Origin: Tritrichomonas musculus
Lineage: Eukaryota > Parabasalia > Tritrichomonadida > Tritrichomonadidae
DNA: 64,000 bases
Reading direction: 5' to 3'
Assembly (NCBI GenBank): GCA_039105265.1
Contig: JAPFFF010000045.1
Location: forward strand, 496,001-560,000
Shown here: positions 43,473-53,037 of the stretch, in pieces
Layout of the letters: each line of letters starts with the position of its first letter
How positions within the stretch are numbered: position 1 is the stretch's first letter
Translations under genes and position numbers: made by a program
Notes under the pieces: model-generated
Database searches by the model: none
What the model was told of the DNA's origin: nothing
The model's input: only the letters and a program-made list of their open reading frames with translations

Positions 43473-45902
43473 ATGAGTAACACAACAGAAGGAATATATA
43501 CATTGCAAGATCTTAATACATCAATTTCGAACAATAATCACTATACTTTTATTTGCTTTTCCAAAAAAGAAGAAGAGCTTGGATGTTTTTCACTGACTTT
43601 TCCATGCGAATTCAAAGATAGATTTGGGAATAAATATTCAAGTTTATTGCATTTTACATCAGCTCAAAAAGCTCTTTTATTTAATGATTATTCTTCTCAT
43701 AAAAAAATAATTTCTACAAATAACCTGCAGGAAATTTCCCAAATCAGCAAACATATAACAAATTTTGATCGTGAAAAATGGGATAAAATTTCATATAAAT
43801 TTGCATATGAAGGTAACTTATACAAATTCACTCAAAATGATAAATTATTTGAAACGTTATTGTCATCTAAACCAGATTCATTATTTGTTTGTTGCGATCC
43901 AAATGATCCGAAATATGGGATAGGGCTAACTTTACAAGACTCTAAATGTCGAAATCCGTTTGAATGGAAAGGGCATAATTTACTTGGTTTTCAGATTACC
44001 AAAGTCCGGGATATTTTATTTAAAGCTACATCAAACTGCAAATATGTTTCTTATGCATACATGAATCATGTTCCAACTATAATTAGTTCACAATGTATTG
44101 AATCGATTGACTTAATTTCATCAGGTATTACCCAACTTAATCTACAAGATCACTGCTACCTTAAACGCATACGGGCTTCCAATTGTTGCAAATTAACCAA
44201 TATTACTATCAAGAATATGCATAATCTTGAAGTTATCGATCTTCTTGATAGCAAATCCCTTCAAATAGCCCGAATAACAAACTGTCCCAAGCTCACGACT
44301 CTTGATATTGGTCATTGTGAACATTTAAAAAAATTGAGTGAAATTCCATCGTTAAAGTATCTATCGGCCGCCTTTTGTAAATCCTTAGAACCATTTCAAT
44401 TGACTGAACATTTAATCTATGCTGATGTCTCTTTTTCATCCATTAATCCTTTGGTTGTAATTAGCCATTCAAAAGAAATTGAATGCTTTATTTGTTCCAA
44501 TGTTACAATGAGGCTTTCTGATCTCACCCAATGCCGATCATTGAAGATATTTGAGATATCCTCGTCCAAGCTTTTTTGTGACTCAATTTCGCACAAGCAC
44601 ATCAATCTAAAAACGGTTATTTTTGGCAAAGAGGCGAGCTGCGAAGGCGACCTCAGTTTATTGAACAATTTTTACATCACATGTCGCCCACAAAATCCGC
44701 ACAATTTGTTGGACTTCAAACCAGAATACGCAAAATACCAGAAGCTTTTGTACGGCCCCTGGGGAGTACCCCGAATAGATCTGACACCCCCAGTTATCAT
44801 ATTCGGTCCCTGCATTCGTCCGCCGCTGTCCGTTAACCAGAAAGCCGCTGCGGACGCCATCCTTGGCAGCCTCTATGCGTCGGCAGTCGGCGACATGCTC
44901 GGCGCCGGCACCGAAGGCCTCTCAAAGAACAACACAAAAGCGACACTTCCGGGGAAGAGTGCAAGCATTACATGGACGCATCCACGCTGCCGTCATGTGA
45001 GAATTGTTCGTGGCACAGCGACAGATGACACATCGCAGAGCATTTTGATAATGAGGTCAATTGTTGACTCCAACATTCACCATTCAAATTCACCTTCAGT
45101 GATCGACATCGAAGGTGTCAAAATTGATCCGTTCGACTTTGGCCGTAAGTTGATCGATTGGATCCAGAACGGACACTGCGAACACAAGCAAAAAAAGGGC
45201 CTCGGTGTTGGCTCAAAGACGTTGGCAGTCAGTAAAAATAGAAAGTATTTGGTGGCGCCGTTTGCAGCGGCGGAAGAAGAATGGCGAAAGAATGGTGAAA
45301 ATATTTTTTCAAACGGTTGTATAATGAGGATTGCTTCATCCGGCTGTTTTGCTTTCTGGAACGAAAAAGCGGTTGTAGGCATTACTGAGTGTTTCTGTAG
45401 GATGACTCATTTTGATCCTCGTTGTGTCTTCTCTTCAATCGCAGCGTCGCTTCTGATCTCTCGCTACATCATGTGGAACTCCGGCCTGTCTGGTGAGCCA
45501 AGCATTGACAAGACTTTGGTTGATGCGCTGAAGTATGTCCCTGGAATCGAGAGGCACAAGAAAGAACTCGAATTTCATCTGAACGTGAAAAGTCTTGACG
45601 AGTTGGACCTGGAATCTCGCGAATTGCGTGGTTCGTGCATGAAGACGCTGGGCTGCGCTGTGTGGTGCTTGCGCTACTGTGAGTCAATTGATGAGGCACT
45701 TTTCAAAGTCATTCGTCAGGGCGGCGATACAGATACGAACGCTGCAGTCGTTGGCGCCTGTCTTGGAGCCAAATATGGATTCAGAGCCATTCCTCAAGAA
45801 TACCTTGACTACATGTTCATGGGAGAGTGGATGTACAGAGAAATTGTTCCATTCATGCAATTGATGGGAATTGAAGTTCCTCATTCCCCTTTTCTTAAAT
45901 GA
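43473..45902 (+). CDS. NADAR-LRR-ADP-ribosylglycohydrolase fusion, 809 aa
   Basis: ATG at 43473. Residues about 30-185 match the NADAR (YbiA-like) fold: SAQKALLFND, YKFTQNDKLFETLL, YGIGLTLQDS, WKGHNLLGFQITKVRDIL. Some NADAR enzymes remove ADP-ribose from guanine bases. Two usual positions differ: the EH.FQAQK glutamate is replaced (LLHFTSAQK), and WGIGL is YGIGL. Residues about 205-400 are irregular leucine-rich repeats (L..LDIGHCEHLKKL). Residues about 457-800 are an ADP-ribosylglycohydrolase (DraG/ARH) with both metal motifs intact: TDDTS (517-521) and GGDTDTNAAV (750-759). It would remove ADP-ribose from proteins. The 3' half is GC-rich. The stop is followed at once by A17. The ARH call is very firm, NADAR firm, LRR moderate. 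Confidence 0.88.
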   Translation: MSNTTEGIYTLQDLNTSISNNNHYTFICFSKKEEELGCFSLTFPCEFKDRFGNKYSSLLHFTSAQKALLFNDYSSHKKIISTNNLQEISQISKHITNFDREKWDKISYKFAYEGNLYKFTQNDKLFETLLSSKPDSLFVCCDPNDPKYGIGLTLQDSKCRNPFEWKGHNLLGFQITKVRDILFKATSNCKYVSYAYMNHVPTIISSQCIESIDLISSGITQLNLQDHCYLKRIRASNCCKLTNITIKNMHNLEVIDLLDSKSLQIARITNCPKLTTLDIGHCEHLKKLSEIPSLKYLSAAFCKSLEPFQLTEHLIYADVSFSSINPLVVISHSKEIECFICSNVTMRLSDLTQCRSLKIFEISSSKLFCDSISHKHINLKTVIFGKEASCEGDLSLLNNFYITCRPQNPHNLLDFKPEYAKYQKLLYGPWGVPRIDLTPPVIIFGPCIRPPLSVNQKAAADAILGSLYASAVGDMLGAGTEGLSKNNTKATLPGKSASITWTHPRCRHVRIVRGTATDDTSQSILIMRSIVDSNIHHSNSPSVIDIEGVKIDPFDFGRKLIDWIQNGHCEHKQKKGLGVGSKTLAVSKNRKYLVAPFAAAEEEWRKNGENIFSNGCIMRIASSGCFAFWNEKAVVGITECFCRMTHFDPRCVFSSIAASLLISRYIMWNSGLSGEPSIDKTLVDALKYVPGIERHKKELEFHLNVKSLDELDLESRELRGSCMKTLGCAVWCLRYCESIDEALFKVIRQGGDTDTNAAVVGACLGAKYGFRAIPQEYLDYMFMGEWMYREIVPFMQLMGIEVPHSPFLK

Positions 45903-46302
45903 AAAAAAAAAAAAAAAATACCAAAATACTTTTTAAATTATATATGAGATGCATAATTGATAGCTTCTGTTGAACGCATGAATACTTGTTAAATTTAAAA
46001 AAAAATAAGATGATTTATCAATTTATTTTTTAATTCTTTTATGTGCTTGCTGTGAATTGAAGCATGTGAATCAAATATCATCGGGGATGTTCACTGCTAG
46101 GCATAAATTTCAAAATAAAAAAAAAAAAAAAAAAAAAAATTGATTTTGAGCAAATAAAGATACACTCCTCCACAGCTATTCAATAGTGATATTATAATAA
46201 TCTGCAATGTTATTTTAGCATATTTTTTTATTACTTGATGGTATGAATTAAAATACAAAAATCTTGAATTCCAATCAATAAAAAAATATTCTTCTTTTAT
46301 AT
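45903..46302. other. intergenic region with A tracts
   Basis: A17 follows the upstream stop codon (45902-45918) and a second A run of over 20 lies at about 46117-46139. No gene seen. Confidence 0.5.
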
Positions 46303-46433
46303 TTAACTGCATAAATAATAAAAAAATGCTTTTACGGTTATAAAAAAGAAGGATGAATCAATTTTGAAAGAATGATTTCTTTTTTTTGATAATTTTGTTA
46401 TTTGAATCGTTGATATTTTGGCTTCATAATGTT

Positions 46434-46439
<6 letters not shown>

Positions 46440-46467
<28 letters not shown>

Positions 46468-47300
46468 TTTTGTTTTTGTTTTAACATTAAAAACTGGTCT
46501 GAGACTTTTTATGACTTTAGGAGGAAGATTGTTGGCATTAAGTCCTTCATAAATGATATCAAAAGTTGTAATTTCATACAAAAGAATTGAAAAGGCATAA
46601 ACATCACTTGCTTCAGAATATTCAAGCCTTTCAAAAATTTCAGGTGCCATGAACGCAGGTGATCCGACGTTACTTTTTGGTAGTGCATTTTCATTATTAT
46701 CTTTGATCTCTTTAGATAATCCAAAATCGCCAATTTTTTGGGAAAAAATATTCATCAAGAAAGACGTTTTCTGGTTTGAGATCTCGATGAAGAATGTTTA
46801 ACGAATGCAAATGAGCCATTCGAGCTGCAATTCCGTATGTAACAATCAGTAATTTAGTAGCATTCCACTCTGATGGTTTCATTCAACATTTACTCAATTC
46901 GATAATTTTATCTAAAGAAGAATTTTTAATGAATTCCGTTTTGATCGTTGGTTTATCGTCACCTTTAAAGTTCTTTCGATTGAATCCAATAAATTTGCGA
47001 ACTAATGGCGAATTAGGCTTTGAAAGAATGTTTATTTTTCGTGACAAACACTTCATTTGGTTAAAGGTGCAAGTTTCAATCATCTTATTAACTTTGGCTG
47101 CATACATGAAACCGTTTCTTTTATCTCTAGATTTGAAAACTTTTCAATATTGACCTTGACCGACCTTCTGGATTTTTTCAAATAAGTTCAAATTAATTTC
47201 ATCAAGATCGACTTTCAATTCTTTACCTTCATTGAAATCAATATGAACTTCCTCAAAATCAAATTTTCCTTGAGATTTATTGTTTTCAAACTGATTAATG
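46440..47300 (-). pseudogene. second kinase domain of a broken tandem TKL kinase gene
   Basis: Reads as a TKL kinase: a glycine loop VGQGQY.KVF (with a TGA inside), YAAKV with the lysine, then LHRDLKPENVFLDEYFFP, a +1 frameshift in an A run just before KIGDFGLS (near 46735), then GSPAFMAPEIFERLEYSEASDVYAFSILLYEI. A second TGA lies after IIELSKC near 46882. The domain stops after LRPVFN at about 46490 and runs straight into a long T run (A run on the coding strand). It is preceded by a linker ILDFINQFENN that continues from the first kinase domain. Not functional as read. Confidence 0.8.
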
Positions 47301-47800
47301 AAATCTAAAATTTTTTTTTGTCAACATCGTTGGTGATGAATCCTTTGTCAGTTTTCAGTATGGAAACAATCTGATCAAAAGTTGGTCTATCTTTTGGATC
47401 CGGCTGCCAACACTTTGTAATGAGTCTTCTATATGATTCAGGTGTTTCATCATTAAATTTGGGTCTTTCTCCGATTTTTCTTTTGTAAGGAGGATTGTGA
47501 GTAACTATTTCATAAACAACCACAGCAAATGCGTAAACATCAACAGCCTTGGAATATTTCTCCTCTAATATTACTTCGGGTGCTATGCATACCATTGTTC
47601 CAACTATTTCTTTATCAATATCCTTATTGTCAAAAACAGAAAGTGAAAAATCACAAATTTTCAGGTAAAAAATGTTCATCAATCAAAATATTAGATGGCT
47701 TGAGATCACGATGAAGGGCGTTTTTTGAGTGAATGGTTGCCATTCCTAATGCAATTGAGTAAATTGCAACTTTTCTCAATCGTTTTTGGTTAAACATTCA
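47301..47800 (-). pseudogene. first kinase domain of the broken tandem TKL kinase gene
   Basis: Begins within the kinase fold (KRLRKVAIYSIALGMATIHS), continues LHRDLKPSNILIDEHFLP, has a +1 shift (near 47662), then KICDFSLS in place of DFG (Ser for Gly). VGTMVCIAPEVILEEKYSKAVDVYAFAVVVYEI and CWQPDPKDRPTFDQIVSIL follow. The N-lobe is missing. The C-terminus GFITNDVDKKKF passes after a frame change into the linker of the second kinase domain, so the ancestor probably had two kinase domains in one chain. Confidence 0.8.
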
Positions 47801-47948
47801 TCATTTTTTACATAATTTATAAAACTAATTAAAATTATTATTCACATCAAGAAAAATGTATAAATTTTCGATTTCACCCTTTTCTGATGATTTTTCACTT
47901 TTTGAAAATGCATTCAATAATAATAATAATTAAGAGAAATAATATTTA

Positions 47949-48645
47949 TTAAATTTGTGTAATTCTGACTCTAGAACTAACTCCAAAATTGTTTCCACTC
48001 AAAGATGAATTGATCACCAGTTCCTGCAATGAAGTGCACTCCTGGAAAAGTGATCCGCCCAAATCGGCGAATGAGTTAGACAAAATAGACGCCTTCACCA
48101 GTGCCGTGCACTTATTAAAGACGTAGAATCCGATTGAATTGACTGATGCAGGTATTGAAATCTCAGTCAGCGCCGAACAGTCGCTGAACACGTAGTTTCC
48201 GATCACTGTGACTGAGCTTGGGATTGTAATTGACTTCAAACTGGAGCAGCCGTCGAAAGCGCTGTCTCTGATGACTGTCACCGAATTTGGAATCAAGAAC
48301 TGCGTCAGTGATCTGCAACGATAGAAAGTGTAGAAGTCAATGACAGTGATCGATGATGAAATGATCAAAAACCGCTCCATGTTTGTGCACTCTCTGAAAG
48401 CATGGCTGCCGATCGTATTAACCGACGATGGTATTGTAATACGCTTCAGCGAGGTGCACTCTCTGAAGGCACTGTCGCCTATCGTCTTAATGAAGGAAGG
48501 AATCGTGATTCGCTTCATTTTTTTGCAGCCGCGAATTGAGTTCTGTCCAAGTTCAATTCCTGGTTGTTTCAACAAGTACTCAAAAACATCATAACTGTTG
48601 TATTCTGCAGCAAGGAATAAGAGGGTGACTTTATTAAAAAAATAA
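47949..48645 (-). pseudogene. ankyrin-end plus BspA-like LRR fragment
   Basis: The open frame starts without ATG at about 48645 with an ankyrin-like helix pair (LLFLAAEYNSYDVFEYLLKQPGIE). It then gives about seven LRR_5 repeats of BspA type (F.ECTSLKRITIPSSVN.IGS) to a stop at 47949. The ankyrin-then-LRR order is typical of trichomonad BspA proteins with an N-terminal DUF3447/ankyrin part, and such a part lies just upstream at 48844-49965, separated by a minisatellite. It is either a headless fragment or the 3' part of one damaged gene. GC-rich relative to the flanks. Confidence 0.72.
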
Positions 48646-48875
48646 AAATAAAAACTGTATTCAAAAATTGAATTGGCTTTGAAATTGTATTAAAAAGTGG
48701 GAATTTTTGAATGTCATTAGAAAATCCAATTGATTTTGAAATTTTATTAAAAAATGTAGAATTTTGAAATTTCATTAAAAAATTAAAAATGATTTTGAAA
48801 TATTATGAAAAAAATGTAAATTTTTGAAATTTCATTAGAAAATTCAATTGGTTTTGAAATTTGATAAAAAAAAAA
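48646..48875. repeat. degenerate AT-rich minisatellite, period near 60 bp
   Basis: About four diverged copies of a unit containing TTTTGAAATTTCATTA[A/G]AAAA and CAATTGATTTTGAAATT. It lies between the DUF3447 part and the ankyrin/LRR part, and the upstream reading frame stops inside it, so its expansion may have split the gene. Confidence 0.65.
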
Positions 48876-49965
48876 CGATCATTTTTTGAATTATTCTTTC
48901 TTTCAAAATTTGTGCATCTTTTTTATCATCAAGTAACTTAAACAATGAGAAATAATTGTAGAGGCAGTAGTAATATAAATTGAAGCTATGGTCAAATTTT
49001 TCAGGCAAGAAGGTCAAATTATAATAATGAAAACAATAGTCGATCAAATTGTCTCTGAATTTTTTCTCACCGAGACCTTCTTTCACTTTTTCATCAAGGA
49101 GCCTGTCTTTTATGTAATTTGCGATTTCATTATGGAAGCATTTGAGTGCCTCTCTCAGGCATCTCTTGTGAGTCTTGTCGTCTGGCACAACTCCCAATTC
49201 TTCGAGGAGGTGGATGAGGTCGTAGTTGTTGCTATGGATTGCGTAGAGCCAGAGTGACGGTTTCAATTCAACTCTTTGGTTTTTCAAAAAATTGAAAATT
49301 TGAGTGGCCCCACAAAAAGCTGAGTATTCAATTAATGTTGTCTCTTTTGAATGCTTCAGTAAAAACGGATTCGTCTCAAAGTATGACGGTGGGATTTGAC
49401 TTGATAGTCCGAAGTTTGTTTGAGTGATATATTTTACAAAATCGTCAATTGAATCATTTCGAATTAATTTGCAGATATAAGAGTCGTTTTCACCTGCACT
49501 TCGAAGGGATTCGAAATTTTCAGGTGGATCATATTTTATTTCTTCATTAAAAGTTGAAAGTTCGGGATAAAAAAAGTGAAAATAATCACTCATTTTGTCA
49601 GCAATGTTGCTGTTAATGGTCAGTATTTCATTGGTTATGAGAAATAAAAGGATAAGCTTGTTGTCTTGGAAAATATTGAGGATTTCAGAATTGACAAAAT
49701 TTTCTTTGATATCTTGTTTTAGAAAATCAATTATTTGAATGATTTCTGAATTGAAATTTGGAAGACGATGATGATTGTTAGCAATCTTATTTATTAAATA
49801 TAGTATTTCCTTGAATTCATAGACTTCTTTTCGTTTATTTTTATTTTCATTTAATAATTTCGTCAAATTTTGAAAATGGAGTTCTTTATCAGTTTCATTT
49901 TCCAGAAAATCTAATAGGCTTGTTTGAATTTTTTTCTTTTCTTCTATAATTTTGTCAGTATCCAT
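48844..49965 (-). CDS. DUF3447/ankyrin-type protein (N-terminal part)
   Basis: I place the start at the ATG at 49965 (MDTDKIIEEKK); the upstream in-frame codon is not ATG. The first roughly 190 residues are helical, with a pattern I associate with the DUF3447-type region of trichomonad ankyrin proteins. From about residue 215 there are ankyrin-like pairs (TLIEYSAFCGATQIFNFLKNQRVEL; SLWLYAIHSNNYDLIHLLEELGV). About 373 aa. The stop lies within the minisatellite, so the natural C-terminus (probably more ankyrins plus the LRRs downstream) may have been lost. Likely a cytoplasmic interaction protein. Confidence 0.7.
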   Translation of the reverse strand: MDTDKIIEEKKKIQTSLLDFLENETDKELHFQNLTKLLNENKNKRKEVYEFKEILYLINKIANNHHRLPNFNSEIIQIIDFLKQDIKENFVNSEILNIFQDNKLILLFLITNEILTINSNIADKMSDYFHFFYPELSTFNEEIKYDPPENFESLRSAGENDSYICKLIRNDSIDDFVKYITQTNFGLSSQIPPSYFETNPFLLKHSKETTLIEYSAFCGATQIFNFLKNQRVELKPSLWLYAIHSNNYDLIHLLEELGVVPDDKTHKRCLREALKCFHNEIANYIKDRLLDEKVKEGLGEKKFRDNLIDYCFHYYNLTFLPEKFDHSFNLYYYCLYNYFSLFKLLDDKKDAQILKERIIQKMIVFFLSNFKTN

Positions 49966-50799
49966 GATTATTTTCCAAATATCTTGAAGATACACTTTTT
50001 GAGAAGGAAAAATTCAAAAAGTGTATTCAATTTCCTCAAAAATTTTTTTTGAAATTTTCAAATTTCAAATTGAATTATTAACAATATTTGAAAATATTAA
50101 TATCTTTAAATTGTTAATAATTTTATCTATTATTAATATATAATTATATTAAAAAATAAAATTATATAATAGTTAATAGCATTTATTGATTTTTTATCTT
50201 TTGAAAGTATGAAATAGTGTTTTTATAAATTTATAATCAATAAAAATATTTTCTACTTCACCAATAATCATAGGTAAGATATATTGTTTTTGAATATGAT
50301 AAAAACTGAAAATTTGCTAAAAAAAACAAATTTTCTATTAGAATATTTGAATTTTGGTTTAAACATCGTCTGTTTACATTAAAAAAAAAAAAAATATTGT
50401 TTTTTCTATTATTTTAATAAATGTATAATCCGATTGATAATATAAATATTATAAAAAATCATTTTAATTATTTATTTTGCTAAATTTATATATAATAATC
50501 TTGTGCATCTTAAGAAATATTTGTATTTAACTTCATTCTATATTGAATTTTGGAAAATTTGATATCTTTAAAAAATTCAATTTGTTTAAATAAAAGATTA
50601 ACTTATTAAAAATTTCGCTATTTTAAAAAAGAAATTAGGAATAATTTTGTTTATAAATGTAAATTTTTTTACTTATGTTAATTTATCTATTTATTATATT
50701 AAATATCGCATATATTATTAAATAAAAATCCAATTTACCGAAAAGATTTTTTTATAGAAATTTTGTTATTTTATTTTAAATTAGCGCTCAAAAGAACAG
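49966..50799. other. AT-rich divergent intergenic region
   Basis: Contains a short inverted repeat just upstream of the minus-strand gene (CACTTTTTGAGAAGG / CAAAAAGTG, 49991-50021). Otherwise featureless. Confidence 0.5.
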
Positions 50800-51726
50800 A
50801 TGAATAAAGCAAAAAGCAAAAAAAAAAATAAAATATTAGCATACGAACCACTATTTCCTTCGGTTTGGCTAGATATTTTCAAGGATGCCGAATCTGAGAT
50901 TCAATCAGATTACAGTATCCTTACAGAAAACACTTTCTTTCAAGAAAAACCTCCCAATCAAGATTCAATTGTCGATAAAAATATGATTGTTACGAATCCA
51001 ATAGAATATTCTGATTATTTTCAACCGCCATCGAATCAAATCAACTCAAATAATTTATACCACTGCTTTAATGGAATTTTATTATATATATATCACAATT
51101 CAAATAATAAATTTAATGATCAAGAGCTTGAAATTCATTTCTCTGGTGCACAAACCCGAAAAGATTTATCATTAATCTTAGAAGACCCTAACATGAGTAG
51201 ATTTAATAATTGGAACATATTAAATATATTTGATTATGAAAACATAAATGGTCAATTTCAAGTTGAATCAATGAAAAACGCATTTTTTGGTATTACATTT
51301 AAGCGAATCAAAATACAGCCTTTAGCCTATTCAATTCGTTCTGGCAGACTTACAAATTTTGACAAGCATCTAGTTTCGTTTGATTTTCTGGCTTATGATG
51401 AAGATTTACAGAAGTGGGTTGTTCTTGATGAAAGAAAAAATATTAATGATTTAATACCAACCGGTGGATTTGGAATTTTTTACGTCCATTCTACCAAAAA
51501 AAGCTATTCTTCTTTCCAAATAGTTCAGACTGATACTGCAAACAATGGATATTGGGGATTTTCGATATCCGCATTTGATATCCAAGGTATTGTTCAAGAA
51601 CGTGAAAATTTACCTTTAGTTGAATCAAAGTTGTTGTTCGATGAACCATCTTATGAAATTGATGGTAGCGATGTCTTTTTTAATTATGATGAGGCATCTA
51701 ATTTCCGTTTTAGTTATGATTTTTGA
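50800..51726 (+). CDS. unknown protein with possible galactose-binding-like domain, 308 aa
   Basis: ATG at 50800. The first roughly 90 residues are polar. Residues about 95-280 give a beta-rich pattern (FFGITFKRIKIQPLAYSIRSG, LVSFDFLAYDEDLQKWVVLDER, GYWGFSISAFDIQG). This resembles the F5/8-type C (discoidin-like) domains found at the C-terminus of many trichomonad BTB proteins. No BTB domain, signal peptide or membrane helix is seen. The galactose-binding-like fold is inference from pattern only; function unknown. Confidence 0.6.
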   Translation: MNKAKSKKKNKILAYEPLFPSVWLDIFKDAESEIQSDYSILTENTFFQEKPPNQDSIVDKNMIVTNPIEYSDYFQPPSNQINSNNLYHCFNGILLYIYHNSNNKFNDQELEIHFSGAQTRKDLSLILEDPNMSRFNNWNILNIFDYENINGQFQVESMKNAFFGITFKRIKIQPLAYSIRSGRLTNFDKHLVSFDFLAYDEDLQKWVVLDERKNINDLIPTGGFGIFYVHSTKKSYSSFQIVQTDTANNGYWGFSISAFDIQGIVQERENLPLVESKLLFDEPSYEIDGSDVFFNYDEASNFRFSYDF

Positions 51727-53037
51727 AATTGCTCAAACCACATTTAAGAAGCTTATTTTCGCAAATACAAGTTTTGTGAATTGCTTTTATTTATTTAGAG
51801 TAATTTTTTATCTATATCGATAAATTTCTGTATTTTTTGTTGTTGTTGTTGTTGAACTCCTTTTGTATTCCTTATAAAATAAGGTTAAGGAAATTAAAAA
51901 GGATGTGACAAAAAGAAATTAATAATTAAATAATAGATTGTTTATAACTAAAAATAAACAAAAAAAGTTTTTTACAACTGCTTTATTTTATTATTATTAA
52001 TTCATGAAGAAATCATTTTGTAGCCTCAAATTCATCTAGAGAAAACTAATTTTCATGTAATATTGATAAATAATCATAAAAGTGAAATAAGTTACAATAA
52101 CTATTCTGTAAAAATCACAAAAAATTCATGTTTACTTAAGATTTTATTTAGGTCTTCATCATTCATTAGATTTTTAAGTAAAAGAAACAAAAATAAAATT
52201 TGGAAAGTTGCCGAGGAAGCAGGAAACCAAAGTTTTTTTAATTGAAAAAATTATATATTTATTATATAAAAGATAGCTTAAATATTTTATTAATATTAAT
52301 TTATATTTCTGACTATTAAAAAAAGATATGATCATTTTTAAAAAAAGGTTACATATCTGAATTGCTAATCGTTTAGGCCAATTTTATTTGTTTTCCCTAT
52401 CGCTTTGCCCAACTTTGTCTAATAATTAAATTCTTTAGTTGTATAGATTAATATTTTTAATAATAATTAAAGATAATTGCTAAATTATTATTAATTATAT
52501 TTTTAGAAAATTAGTAAAGATATCATAATTTTAAAATTGATAAATCAGCATATTGAAAAAGCTAAAGCATGTTTAATTTTCATAAAGTAATTCAAACAAA
52601 AAAAATTTAAATATCACATAAAAAAAAAGCAAATAATAAGAATATAAAACTTTTAAAAAGATAATATTATATTATAATATATATAAACATTAAAAAATAT
52701 ATTTCACTAAAATAAAATATATATATTAGAGCTTTTTTAAAAAAATAATAAAAACAGATTGTTTAGTATACAATATATTGAAAGATCTCAAAAATTGAGT
52801 TAAACCAATTACTGTTAAAATTTGAAATTGCAATTAAGAAATTTCAATTCAATTTTTTTAGCGTGGTTTGACTATACTGTCAAATCATGAAATATGTTAA
52901 TATATAATGGTTTGTATAAAGTCAAATGATATATGTTTTTAAGATTAAAGAAATAAAATGATATATTTCAGATTTCAATAAAATTCTGAGAGCTTCTGAA
53001 ATATATAACTTATTCAAATAGAAAGACAATTATTTTT
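51727..53037. other. AT-rich intergenic DNA
   Basis: 1.3 kb with no convincing gene. A 60-codon frame at 52063 is unsupported. A slightly GC-richer patch at about 52360-52420 has no recognisable content. Confidence 0.5.

Noticed and set aside
46880-47160. TGA read as a sense codon (two in-frame TGA in the second kinase domain)
   Set aside because: Intact genes in the window use TGA as a stop (B56, NADAR-ARH, pseudokinase), and one TGA replaces a glycine-loop residue; ordinary decay is simpler.
46440-47800. Ultrashort introns explaining the frame changes in the kinase genes
   Set aside because: No GT...AG boundaries or trichomonad-type branch motif at the shift sites, and in-frame TGA codons remain elsewhere.
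52063-52245. 60-codon frame between the 308-aa gene and the cytidylyltransferase
   Set aside because: No recognisable pattern; length expected by chance.
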